NCBI GenBank assembly: GCA_000310025.1
Contig: FN649735.1
Coordinates: 702,564-766,563, forward strand
Origin: Ectocarpus siliculosus
Taxonomy: Eukaryota > Sar > Phaeophyceae > Ectocarpales > Ectocarpaceae
DNA length: 64,000 bases
Direction: 5' to 3'
Positions 12,786 to 29,000 of this stretch are shown here, piece by piece. The notes below the pieces were generated by a model. The model made no database searches and was not told where the DNA came from. It saw only the letters and a list, made by a program, of their open reading frames with translations. Both the position numbers and the translations under genes were made by a program. Within the stretch, counting starts at the first letter, position 1; each line of letters begins with the position of its first letter.

Positions 12786-14069
12786 CACCTCGCCCGATTC
12801 GAGGGTAATCTACCCAACCAAGTGGCCTGTGCTGTCTGAAGCTACAGCAGTGGCAACATGCGAAGCGAAAGTAGTGAGGGATAATATACTGCTACTCTCA
12901 AGTGCTCTTGAGCACTTAAACCGCGACACGCGACTGGTGAGAACATCAACTGGCAGCGCGGACCAACACGGACGTGGCAGTGCCTACCGCCCACGTCCCG
13001 CGGGTAGATTGGTCAACTTCACCGTCCTCGTGGGACAGACCAATGAAAGCAATCCGCAGACGGTTGTGCCGCGATGCGGAACGATTTCTCCCCCTTCTCT
13101 TTTTTTGAAGTAGTCTTTCGAATGCAATTGCCCACGTACTGCTGTAGAGGAACATCATGTAATGTCTGTGGGCGCGAGATCCGCGGCCCTTTGAATCTGC
13201 CTGTTCGGGCAATCGATGTGCGGCGCGATAAAGCTCCTTCTTCTGTCGAAACGGAACATCTTTGTCGGTTTCGCGCTTCTCGGCGCACACTTTGACGGCC
13301 GTTCAGCCTGCCTCTCTGGCTTAGAGAGACCATACAAAGACACCCGCATGTTGGTTGCGAGTAGATAGTGTTTTCAGACGAGCCACACACTCGTCCACAC
13401 ACAAACACCCGACGGAGTCACGCAAGATGAGCAAATGAAAGGTGCTGACACCCACCACAAAATGACAAAAAAAACACTCGCTCATGTGCTGGTGGGGTCG
13501 TGTTCCAATCTGCAGGGCCTCAAGGCAACAGAGCCATCGGGATCCCGCACGTGTTCAGTCACAGAAACCCTGAAGGAACAAGGGAGGGGAGAAAAGGGGC
13601 TGGACTGCGCAGCAGTTGCCTGTCCTGGATTGATCGAGGATTCTTCTACGACCTCGGCGTGCCCAAGAGAGGTGAGAAGAGGGTTGGCGTCCTAGTGGGG
13701 CAGACTTTAATTTATCACCTGAACACTTCGTTCTTCTCGGCCTACAGCAATAGTGTTACGTGCAAGTCACGCCGCCTGGTCCAACACTACTCACAGCACA
13801 GCAGCACACGGGCACGCCCAGAAGAGCAGGGAATGGGGCACGTAGAAGATGCACCCCCCCCTAGGCTGGGCTCCAAGAGCCGATCTCGCCACCTTACATT
13901 GGGCCTCCTGTCGTGCGCTTTCGCCGCAACGCGGCTATTCCCTCGCGGGCTAAAAACGTGGGGGAAGTTGGCCGACCCGTGGAAAAAGCAAGCGGAAGCA
14001 CACCCCCCCGGGCAAATCAACCGACAAACAGACAATTAAGGAATAATAAAAACACACAAAGAAAGACTA

Positions 14070-14100
14070 CCCGTTCGAGATATACCCACAGTCGAACGGG
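14070..14100. repeat. Perfect 9-base inverted repeat
   Basis: CCCGTTCGA and TCGAACGGG are separated by 13 bases. The left flank and arm (GAAAGACTACCCGTTC) resemble 44047-44062 (GAAAGATTACCCGTTC), where the right arm is worn. This suggests a dispersed short element. Confidence 0.6.
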
Positions 14101-14235
14101 ATGTGGTGGAGTCTTTTCAGTGAGTGGAGGGAAACCGGCTGGGTACTGGACTTATTTCGAGTCTTTTTAAGTCTATACACTGAGACAAATGAAATTTGAA
14201 AAATGATCATTCAGGAGCGCGACACACACAAACAC

Positions 14236-14262
14236 AGCCGGTTAGCGCGGTCGATGCTAACA
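14236..14262 (-). repeat. Fragment of a dispersed repeat family
   Basis: On the minus strand it reads TGTTAGCATCGACCGCGCTA and on into ACCGGCT, matching the core repeated four times at 62642-63240 and once near 28097. Confidence 0.6.
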
Positions 14263-14266
14263 ATAC

Positions 14267-14275
14267 AAACACACA

Positions 14276-14343
<68 letters not shown>
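14267..14343. repeat. Compound (CA)n(GA)n microsatellite
   Basis: About 12 CA units run directly into more than 20 GA units. Confidence 0.95.
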
Positions 14344-14346
<3 letters not shown>

Positions 14347-15695
14347 GGAGGGACAGGGCGATGCGTACGTTCGCCGCCGCTGTTGGAGAGCACTTCCCTT
14401 TCACCCTGTTTCAACATCTGGTGGTGGGTTCAGCAGAAGTACTGCAAGCGTGTGTTTGTGGTTCTTTCAGCACTTACACTACTGCTGTACTGCTGCGTAC
14501 ACATGTATGCATATGAGCGGATCAAGGTTGCGCGATCACATGGTTGTGCCGCCGGCAGCCCCTCTCTCCTGCTGCTTCTGGGAAGGGGGGATACTAGTTT
14601 CAAGACTCCCGCCAAAAGGGAGTCATGACGGCGAGATATTCCTCCGCTCCAGAGCGCGCTTGTTCGCTTGTTCCTGATACAACGAGATCATGAGCGTTTC
14701 ATATGGAGGAGAGAGGAGAGAAAGACAATTCTCAAGAATCTGCTTGAACGAGTGCAAAGAGGGCGCCACCCACTACGTTTCAAGATCTTGTGTTGCCTGG
14801 AAGCCCGTTTTTTTTTCGTTTTTTTTCTGTGGGTTATCCCGGCATCAACCATGAAAAATAGTGTGAGCGTATGTGTGTATGTACATACAGCAGTAGGATT
14901 CGCAAAAATCATCCTTCGTAAACATGGCAGCTTGCTGCTGCTACGGTATGCTGCCTCTGCTTGGTGTCGCTCCGGTCGCAGCTGCTGTTGATTGATGCTC
15001 CGGATGCCCCGGATCACATGTCGAAACAGACGGGTAGCATGTAAACATCTCCGCTTGCCGTACTTGTAACTAAAAATCACCAGCAGCGCTGACGTTTCCA
15101 TGTCTGTGACGTGCCTCCCCGGTAAAAAAAAAAGAAGCATGGGTGGCGGCGTTCACGTACACTTTTTATTGTCGTCCTGATGGCGAGAAGGGCAGGCGCT
15201 CCTCCCCCCGTTTCTTAAGCCCTTTTCGCCTACTTTGTGCGCCCACGATGGTACATTCCGTAGATGACGTAAGATATCACACCCCCTGGACCGATTTCAA
15301 AGGTCGGCCACTCCACGACGAAGAGGATGTACAAGTCAAACGATGTAATTTCGAAAAGTTTCTCGACGAGACGGTCCCAGCGCCGCCATTTTCGGCTACG
15401 CCCATGTGTGGTCGGGTGGAGTAATCTATCTAGCCTTGAAAACCAGTGCAGGGGGTGAATATCTTCGGTCACCTACATATGTAGGGTAAACGCATGCCGG
15501 TCGTGACCGCGAGGGAGCCTGCTGGTAGAGAATGCTCCCGGTACATACCTGCTTGTTGTTTCGCTCATGTGAACCACCTCGCCGCTTTTTCGCGCCGAAC
15601 CGCAACACTAGGTGTTGGCCGCGATGCTTTTCTACAAGTGTTTTTTTTTGCCTCCCGGCCGTTCTTCGTTTTCACACGTGCTCGTTGATACAGAG

Positions 15696-19679
<3,984 letters not shown>

Positions 19680-21538
19680 CGCTCGCAGCGACAACCCCCT
19701 CAATCTGGACCTAGATTCGCTCTCTTTTGTCCCTTCTTTCGGTAACCACCCAACAGTATTGTCGTTGCGCGGGTATGGAGGCGTGGCCGGCAGTGTTTTG
19801 GTACCATCACGTTGGTTCGCCAGCTGTCGGCTACCGTTCGTGGTGTGCACTGACTCCCCCTGAGAAGGAGTCAACCGGTCACACCGTTGTTTCTTGATTT
19901 TGCTGAAGTTTTGAAGCTGATTGGTGCCAGCTCAAGCCTACCTAGCATTCGTGTGGTACAAGCAAGAGCTCCGTTCTTATTCTGGTGGCTGGGGTGAATC
20001 GCACTACGGGGCAGCGTTCAATACGGTGCCCCAAAGAGAGCTACGTCAATACGGTGCCCCAAAGAGACGTCGTAGGTATGCAATGATGTGACGGGGTTTG
20101 TACGCTCTAGTAGCCTTGGGTGGAAGTCGTTTCTTTCGGCGTGGAAGCTGCGTTTGTGTCATGATGCAGTGGTGTGACCGACAATGAGGATTGGCGGTAA
20201 GTTGAAGTTCCACCTATACTGCTGCGTAAGCCGGCGTGAGTGGTTTGACAGTATGCGGCTCCGTGTGTAGAGTATGGCTTTCGCTTGTTGAGGATAGGTA
20301 GGTGTTACGCGTGTGCATGAGTGAAAAATGTGTTGCACGTTGTGACGGAAGGCGTGACTGTCACTTGATTTCGCGTTGGTTGCTGGAGGAAGAGTGTCCA
20401 CTGACAATGTCGGAGGACACGTGCTTCGTTGTTGGAATTGACGACTAACTGAGCTACATTCGTGATACGGCAGCTTTGTTGTGTAGATTTGGCTGATGCC
20501 TGGGAAATTCCCTGTGAACGAAAAAAGCGGGTGTAGAGATGATCGATTGCGTTTTTGTTCAATGGGAGTCAACATTCACCGAATGAATTAATGAATGTGA
20601 TGTTGGCACGTGCGTGGTGGGGGCGACCCCCAGCGTCCCGAGAACATGATAACAAGTACGTTTGGCAGAAAACGATAAATACACTTGGCGGAGAGCATGT
20701 GTGATAGGTCAAGGGGATGGATGTGCTTTTACCTGGTGATGGGTTGTGACGCGTGTTTAGTGGTCTATATTTTTGTGGTTGGAGTCCGTCGCACACTCGA
20801 TTCCATTTCGTGAGTCTAGCAGCCTACCAGGGGAGGGTTCCTAATAGACATCGGATCGGCACCCGATTCTCTCTCGTAGTTGCGAAATCCTCAAACATTA
20901 CGGGTAGTTTTTTAGGATTCGCGAGAGCGGGTAAGGATGCATGACACGCGTGTTTTGATTTATTTATTATTTGCTGGTTATCACCATACCAGCTGTGCTC
21001 CCACAACTTCTACAGTATATTTGATCTACACAGAAAAGCTGTGCTGTCGTCACAAAAAAAAAAAAGCTGACCGTCAGATTAGACGACTGCTGTAAATCTA
21101 CGGAGACGAACACTATTCCCCAACGGTAACCACACCGTCCTTCAGAAGCGGCGTGATGGTCACAACAATGTACGAAGTAGCAGCCTTAGAACGACGGAGC
21201 CATACAACAAAATCACGGAACCAACAGGTGATGTGCAGCACTGCTGTACACTGGTTTTATCAGATCACCGTTGTTTGAACCTCCCCGCTGGGATCTGGAT
21301 AATATCCCCGGATTGGTGGAATCTGCCGTGTGGGACATACGTATGTATGCACATACATCCGGGAGAACCGTTGGAAACCCAATCTCCTCCACGACGGGGC
21401 CCCCGCCTCTCCCTGCTCTGCCCCCGGCGGCAGTGTCATTCTGTATTCATCACAGGCTTCAGCATTGGTCACAGCATCAAGCATCCCGCTCTTCGCTCAG
21501 ATATAATACTACTGTAAGCCGACGGACCTTCTTTTACA
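19680..21538. other. Intergenic region, no gene recognised
   Basis: Lies between the E2 gene and the ankyrin relic. Open frames are short. A 22-base unit (TCAATACGGTGCCCCAAAGA and GA) occurs exactly twice at 20018-20039 and 20046-20067. Confidence 0.5.
20018..20067. repeat. Exact 22-base tandem repeat, two copies
   Basis: Two identical units with a period of 28 bases. No function is apparent. Confidence 0.9.
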
Positions 21539-22671
21539 ATGCCCCCGGCAATTCCTCCTCGACAGGTTCCTCGAGGGCCGACGAACGGTCTGCACATCGC
21601 CGCGTGTGATGGCTCCGTCCAGCAAGCACTTGAGTTCCTGGCGAGCGGATGGCCATATATATGATATTAATCAACTCAACCCCGAAGGCTGGAGCGCTCT
21701 CATGTTTAATGGTCAGAATGGATGCCCACAAGTCACCAGGATCCTGCTCAACAAGGGAGCCGATGTGTCCGTCGTTGGCGACGCCGGTTTTAGTGTTCTT
21801 CTGCACATTGCTGCCCAAAACGGCCACCTGGCCGTGGCCAGAATGTTCATGGAGGCAGGCGCAGACCTCGAAGCAACTACGCCCGGCGGCCGGACGCCGC
21901 TTCACAAAGCTGCTGACGAAGGACACTCGAACGTAATGACGGCACTGATTGAAGCAGGCGTGAATGCGGACTGGCGTAGAACGGATGGAGCGACGCCGCT
22001 GTACACTGCAGCGTCGGGGGGGCACACGGAAGCGGTCAGGGTGGGTGCTAATAATTCATGCTGGGGCGGATCCGTCTTTGGCTAAATCCGAGTCAAATGG
22101 CGTACTGTTCGTTCCCTTGGACGCGGCGGCTCAACACGGGCACACAGAGGTGGTTCGTGACCTGCTACAGCACTCCGGGATCGTAGGTTGTGGCGGTGCA
22201 AGCGTTGGCGTGGATGCTCTTCGTGTAGCCGCGCCCAGTTTCAGCATGTGAACATCATGACAATGTTGATAGAGGCCGGAGTCGCCAATACGACCAAGGC
22301 CCTTATCATCGCCGCCGGATATGGTCGAGCGCGCGCCTTAAAATTGATCTTGGAACGACATGAGGGGGGGGCTGCCAGTTTGGCTGCGTACGTGAACGAC
22401 ACGCAAGACCATCTCCGCAGAACAGCGTTGCTCAGTAGCATTGATACATACGATGACCAGTGAAGTTCTCCCAGAGTGGTGCGTTTGCTGATTAACGCGG
22501 GAGCGGATACAACATCGGCGGCCCCGTTCGAAAGCGCCGGGAATCAAGTGGTGTACAACGACACGCCCCTGGAATATGCAGGCCGTAAGCTTCACGAGAA
22601 GACGATCGGAGGAAAACCCGCCACAGAGGAGCAATTAAACGGGTTGGTGGGTATTCGCCGTCTGTGCTGTT
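21539..22671 (+). pseudogene. Decayed ankyrin-repeat protein gene
   Basis: Ankyrin repeats are clear: GLHIAACDGS, GADVSVVGDAGFSVLLHIAA, NGHLAVARMFMEAGADLEAT, GGRTPLHKAADEGHSNVMTA, DGATPLYTAASGGHTEAVR, DAAAQHGHTEVVRDLL and VVRLLINAGADTTSAA. They lie in order on one strand but in several frames: the ATG frame ends after about 42 codons at an ATATATAT tract, the next is open to 22085, and later repeats are in other frames, with an in-frame stop near 22463. No splice pairs explain the shifts, and insertions interrupt repeat consensus near 22040. Ankyrin repeats bind protein partners, but no partner or enzymatic domain is visible. Sequencing error could explain one shift but hardly all. The family is large and fast-changing in brown algae (known in general), so a pseudogene is the simplest reading. 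Confidence 0.75.
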
Positions 22672-25600
22672 GACAGTGGAGGCAGCCCATCCATGCAGCT
22701 TCTTGGTTATGGCCGAGCGAGGTTTCCAGTATTTGTCATGCTACTGCAGAGGATTCAAACAGAACCAGGACTACACGACCGATATTTTCTTCGTCCATCC
22801 TCGGCCAAACAACGCGAAGGAGGGGTGCGATTTTGGCAACAATGTTCTGTAGATAACCTGAGAAAAATATCCCACCTCCGCAGTCTGTCCGTCAAGGACA
22901 CTTCCCTCTTTCGCAATACTCTGGCGTCCGTGGTAGGATGTTTGGTTGTGGTGGCAGCGAATCAGGGTTCAAACCCCACTACCCACTGCTGTCATCAAGA
23001 AACTTCAAACTCGTGGGAGTTCTGATGACATGGCGAACGCGGCGAACCTACGTAACAACGCACGGAAGATTGTCAAGGAACTAGATTGAATCGTATAATT
23101 GGTCGAGTCCCGGTTACCTTGTTTTTGACTAAATAAACTAGCGAAACCACCACGCGGCTCGTTTAAAGGGTGTATGCTTGGATATGACGCTCACAACGGG
23201 ACCCGTCTCCCTAACGTCTGTTCGAGGACCATTCCCTGTTTTCGCGTGCGTGATGTCGTCTCGCCCTCTGACGCGGTGCTTGCTGTATGTGTGCTCCATG
23301 CTGCTTCTTGTTTGGAAATTCCTGCAAATCTCTCGGCTGCCGTTGCGTTCAATCTGCAATGTCACGTGTGCGCCCTCCTTTTCGACCTCAACATCGCTGT
23401 CCGTGTCGCATTGTGGTGGCAGCTTCTGGTGCCGACCAAGCTCCGCCATCGCCTTTGGGTCACAACCTCCTTTACACCTTACACGTGTGCTAGCTGCAAG
23501 TCGTTCGTGTTCTTCATTATATGCACTCAGAACCAAAGTTACCAAAGCCGATCGATGGCCGCGACCGCTACCGATGTCATGTCTCCGTTTTGGTCCTCTT
23601 ACGGTGAGCATTCGCGTTGGTTATGTGATCGCACCGGTATGACTACGCAGGTACTCTTCTGGTAAACGCTGACCGGGTACTCCCGTACAAGTACCTGCGC
23701 CGCTGGCCCAAACACGGCAAAAGGCCTTGCCATACGACCGGCAGTACTGTCTACACGGCGGCACTTACGTGCATGCGCCGCTGGTCAAACGCCGCAAGAG
23801 GCCTTACCAGGCGACCGGCCTCCAATGTCTTTTTGCTCAAGGTTCAGGTGCAGACCTTCCTGCTTCGTTATTCCAGGGCCGAGTTTGACTATAGATCAGG
23901 GTTTAGAGATAGCTGGAGCGCCCATGCCGCCTAAAATCTTGCGGTCATACTATGTAGCGGCCGTTGCTAAGGACACCTTGCAACAAGGAGCGGCCCTGGC
24001 AGTACTGCTTGCTGACCGCAGGTGTGAGGCGAGCAGTGGTTGCGATGTGCTGTCTTTCGTTCGACCTTGTGTGTAAGCAGTTGCGGAACAGGTGATGATT
24101 TGTGTAACTTTCAGATCGAAGGTGTTCTCCGGTGGTCATCCGTCTTTGTGTGAAGACGGAATCGATGGCATTGTTGACAAATTGCGGTGGGGTACAAAGT
24201 GAAGCATGCTGCGGAAGGGGGTGCAACAGTGGAAGAAGTTCTTGTGCGAGAAAGATTGGCATATTTTGTGTGTGTCGGTCTGGATGTGCACTGCCGATTA
24301 GGATCAACTCGTTTATTGTTGAAAGTGCTTGTACTTGTACTACCATTTGCACTTATACCACCACCCGCCGTAATAACTATTTTCGCCACGAGTGCTCCGG
24401 GGGTCCCAGGTGTCGGGGCGATTCTGAAAGTGCGACTGAATCGTTGCGTAGATACGATGCTGAGTAGGGCGGAGTGCAAACAACGATCACTTCACCTCCG
24501 CCGACGGATGTGCAAAGGCGGGGGGCGTCTTGCTAGTACACTCCTCGTGTGGACACGATTTGCTCCCCGACATACAAAGCGGTGCGAAAGGGCTACTAAA
24601 TCTGCCGTATGGAGCGCGAAGACTGTTTGCGAATCGAATTGGAGAATCACACAGTTCATATGTCAAGGTGCTTTGGATTGCCTCAAGAAGAAGTTAGTTG
24701 AGCGGTGGGTTGACATGGTCCTTGGGTTGAGGTTCGGCCTACTTCTGGTAGTAAGTTGGTTTTACTGGAGTTGCTCCTTCATGGCCAAAGGCATCTGATA
24801 ATCTGATTCTTCTTTGGGCGCTTGCTACATATACATGAAACCAGTGCGAGTGATGAATTGGCGCGTCATTCCTGAAAGTCTTGTTTTCTACGTACATCTG
24901 ACAAGTCAAACTTCAGCCCAGACCCGTGCATTGGTCGGGATATATCCCAGAACATAGGATGATGATTTTTCCAACCAGGGAAGGGAGTAGAAATTGAGGG
25001 TGCAATCGCGCCGGCGAAACCACACAGTAGCACCATCTCATTTAGCACCATTTATTGTGGACACGACAAAACGTTCGAGGAAGACATGCAATTCTTCCTC
25101 TCCTTCTCTTGACCAACAAAAAAAGCTCATAAATGCGAAAAAGCAAATGGGTTGTTCAGATTGCAACCCATCGAAAACGACGCTGGTGATGACAAGCCTT
25201 TCAGGCCTGAGCCCCACCCGGTTCGAAATCCCGCACACACAATCGCCACAACAAAAAGTGAGCTGTCAGGCGGATGGCGTGGACCAAGAGCTCCCAGCTC
25301 CTCCGCTGCTGGGGGAGCTAGCCTAAGCTTCCAAGCTGAGCCAGATGGTGCTCAAGAGCATAACGGCTCTTACGGATACGGAAAAGCTCTTCCCGATACA
25401 GAAAAGGAGGTTGTGAGGAATCCATCTCTTGTTCACTCGTGGTTTCAAAATTGAACAAAACAGCGCAGCGGCAAGACGGTTCACCAACCTACTTGAACAA
25501 GACGCCCCGGCTGATCTCCGAGTCAGTACGTAGCTCTTCGATACCGGGCCAACCGGTAGGAGGCAACTTGCAATCAAAAACTTCCTACAAGAAAGAAACA

Positions 25601-26081
25601 AGGAGCCAGCAATAACAGAACAGCACGCACGATACATCCCTCCTAACAAATATGCATACTAGCAGCGAAAACTAAACGAACGCTCGCAGAAATCAGCTAC
25701 AAATTGAACCACGGGGGGACCGCGACTAGTCTCCCGAAACCAGGGCTGAAAACTTCGATCTCTTGCTTAACTCGAACAAAATCATACCTTGGAAAAAATT
25801 TGAACTGTCGCGTTTCCTCCAACATCGCTCTGGAGGGAAGTAAATACGTCGACACACGGTCGGTAAGTCAGTGGAAAGAGTGTCTTTAAACGAAACGATA
25901 CATTCTCAAGGCCAACTCAGTCATCCCTCAAGCTGTCATACTTACGCGGTGCGAAAGACGCTCTCCTCCGCTAATTAAGGCTCCTTAGAAGAACCCCTTT
26001 CCACTTCGGCTGCGATACGACACACACGCGACCCGAAAGTCGCATGTGACTCGTACGACTAACGCAACGATTTGTCACACT
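22672..26081. other. Intergenic region, no secure gene
   Basis: Two long but uncharacteristic open frames occur: 23138-23611 on minus and 24187-24798 on plus, the latter starting at GTG. Neither has a recognisable domain or homologous motif. A diverged direct repeat lies at 23696-23819. At 25130-25900 there are short runs of protein-like sequence in several frames that I could not assign. Confidence 0.4.
23696..23819. repeat. Direct repeat of about 46 bases, two diverged copies
   Basis: TGCGCCGCTGG, AAAGGCCTT or AGAGGCCTT, and GACCGGC recur in the same order at 23696-23742 and 23774-23819. Confidence 0.75.
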
Positions 26082-29000
26082 TTACTCCTCCACCTCGATC
26101 TGCTCGAAAAATAGATCCCTCAAGAGCAAAAGAACGCTCTCCACAGTGCCCCACAGGACTCTTCCGACCGATGCCAAACCGGCCACGATCTGCAAGAAGT
26201 ACGCCCCCAACACTGGACCCAGAGCCTTCGCGACACCCTGGAGTGCCCTTTCGCCGATCACGGTGTCTCCCAACGCCACCGCTTTACCGTCATCACGGAT
26301 GATATCCTCGGTGTCAGTCCCCTCTTCCGAGTCATCCTCCTGAGGGGTGGTTCTCTTACTTCCCCGCGTTTTGCGGGAAGGAGAGCCGGCCTCGTCTGAA
26401 GCCGCTCCCCGCGAGACCGACGACGACGACGCCCGACGGTGGGAGGACAAGCTCGGCCGTCCTGCTCCCGTGGTGCCCTCGCTGGAGACGAGCCCATCGC
26501 GCTGCCGGCGATGGCTCTTCCTCTTCCTCCTGTCTTCGTGCTTCTCGCCGTCGACCGCTGGCTCTCCATCAGCATGCCCCAATCCCCCTTCGCTTTCTCC
26601 TTTGACTGTCTTCCCTGAATCCAGTTGCCGTTTACTCCGTTTACTGCTGCTGCTGCGGGTCGTCTTCCCAACCCTCGACACCGAGGCAGCTGCCGCTCCC
26701 CGCGACGACGTAACCCGTACTTTTCGACCACCGTCAGCAGCACCTCTCCTGTTGCCCCTTTCCACGGCGCCCGTGGTGGCAGTGACGGAGGCCGGCACCG
26801 CTTGCTCTTGCGCACCTTTCGCTCCTGGTGCAGCAACCGCTGACCTCGATGTTGACCTCGACTTCGATTTCGACTTCGACTTCGACTTCGAAGCGGAAGA
26901 CGTACGTTCGCCCGCGATGCGTCGCGAGACTCGTTTCACTTCGCTTGGGTCGAGGAAAGGGTCGCCGTCGTCGCCCCACAACCGCACTGCGCGGTCGAAG
27001 TCCGACCAAAGGGGGTCTGAGGGGCCGATAACTGCGCGCGACTCGCCTCCCAAGAACTCCGGGATGTTCTCCTGCGGTGGGAGAACGAAACAAGGACCTC
27101 ATGGCGTTGGTTGGGCGGAAGAACGTTCACTTGTAAAAAATCGTGAGAGTCGTTCTGTTGCTAAAAAGCGGCTTCCAGCCGTGCCAATCATGGCGTCTTG
27201 GTGCGCTTAAAAAGAGAATCCCAGCCGTACAAATCACGGCGTTCTGTTACTCTTAAAAAGCGACATCCAGCCGCATCAATATGTTTTGGGGCAAGTTGTG
27301 TGCGGCGTGGGGTGTCAAGCGAGCTGTAGCACGAATACAGGAACGCATACAGATACAGCTACACCTAAGGATGCTCAACGTCTTCGCAATCTATGCACGA
27401 GCCCACGCAAACGCCGACCATTTCCAAGCTATACCTGTCTCGGGGGCGTCTGACTCGCCGCCTTTGCGAGCCGCATCTGAAGGGGTTGTACGTTTCGTTT
27501 TCCACACAACTGCTGTCGACTACTTGTGGATTCGACAAAAGTTGTGTCCCTTACCTTGGGAATGTACTCTTCGAGTTGTTGAAGACCTGCCTCCCCCTTG
27601 CCGAGCACCTTCACCTTCGCCACGGTGTCCTCACTCAAAAAGCCTGCCGTGTCAGCGAACGACAAAAGGTATGGCATGCAAGAAAGATGACGATCAACAA
27701 GGGTTGAGGCGTCGCGGGGGATGCGTCACATTTTTGCTGGGGGTACACCCGGCACGCACGCTAATAGACGCCACCATGATGATTGATTTTTCCCGGGTTT
27801 TGAAAAAAGGTGCTCTGCCGCAATCGGCTCGCACTGGCAGCAGGGTAGAGACACGAAGGCAAAGCATGGCAAGATGATGAGCGAGAAATTGATGTTCGGT
27901 ACTGAGAGCTGGATGATTTCCCTCAAGACGATATGAGTTTATTGGAAATCTCTACTAACCCTTTTTGGGTCTTAAGGCTACTGACAGATCGTTGATAGAT
28001 CACTGGCAAATGTTGGTGTGGTGGCATGCCATGTAAATGTCGCCCTGTATCCCTCCACGCCAGGTGTTGGCAAGTCCAGAAGTTAGGTGTCGTATTATTA
28101 GCATCGACCGTGCTAACCGATAACCAATGAAAAGACGCAGTGCCAGCGGGTAAAGTACAATCAAGTTCCTTGGGGTACCCAAGTTCGAAATGCGCAATGC
28201 GCTAAATGCGAATGCTACAATGAATCTCTCTACATATCGTTTCACAGAGACACACATCATAGCCCCACATGCATGCCCTCGCCCGAATCTAGGACGCCGC
28301 TGATGGAAAGAGCGGAGGGCAGCAAAACGGGTATTGCAAGCCCAGCCAAGCCAGGATATCGTGGTAGGTTGGATCTCCATATTTGATAATAGTACACTCG
28401 AGATCCAGCAGTCATCGTGTCAGTAGGCACACATACAGCAGGACGATAAACGAGATCCGGCAAGATAACAACACATATATCGTCATAGCTCCACACATAC
28501 CCTCGCCCGAACTGAGCGAGCCGTTGATGCAAAGGTAGGTGTGTGCTGGTGTGCTTGTGTGCCTGTGGGGAAAACACAGGAGCTCTGGCTGCTCACATTG
28601 GGCGCGGACAGAGAAGTACAGAAGTATCAATATCATCTACGGGTCTACAAGCCCTCAACAGACAATTTTCATAGATCGTTTGAACATACTGAAAAAATAG
28701 TAGTTTAGCCAGCTTGACGACTGATCCTTCCACGGTCTACTCGTCTATATTGCCCTACCGACCGCACCGGGATCATCCATCAACCCTTCTATGACCCTGT
28801 CTGTGGCCACCAACCTGTCGCGGCTGCCCTCATGGCCTATTGGTGGAGATAGCTGTTGCGTCTACAGAAGTGCACTTGTCTCTTTTTCTGCACTTCCGTC
28901 TCTCCCCTGCACTGTCTACCTCTTCCCTTTCTTTTCGTTTTCGAAAAAAAACGTTAGGCCCAAAGGGGTCGCGATGTTTTCGCCTCAGGAAAAGGATGGT

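Larger units (their letters stand above)
12786..15695. other. Intergenic region rich in simple repeats
   Basis: This separates the divergent discoidin-domain gene (-) and UBE2K-type gene (+). It holds a perfect 9-base inverted repeat (14070-14100), a dispersed-repeat fragment (14236-14262) and a long CA/GA microsatellite. Open frames here are short or low-complexity. TTGATACAG just before the E2 start codon could be the 3' end of a 5'UTR intron. Confidence 0.5.

Noticed and set aside
22940-22990. tRNA-like GGGTTCAAACCCC
   Set aside because: The T-stem does not pair beyond three bases and no acceptor or anticodon arm can be drawn.
23138-23611. 157-codon open frame on the minus strand
   Set aside because: Charged but without a domain, splice sites or a supporting neighbour. 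The plus strand is also open over the same span.
24187-24798. 203-codon open frame on plus
   Set aside because: It starts at GTG with no ATG until near the middle, and the sequence is not protein-like.
25200-25235. tRNA B-box-like GGTTCGAAATCCC
   Set aside because: The stems do not pair and no A box lies at the right distance.
25130-25900. Possible mobile-element relic with short protein-like runs in several frames
   Set aside because: No recognisable enzyme motif or terminal repeat, so there is not enough to name it.
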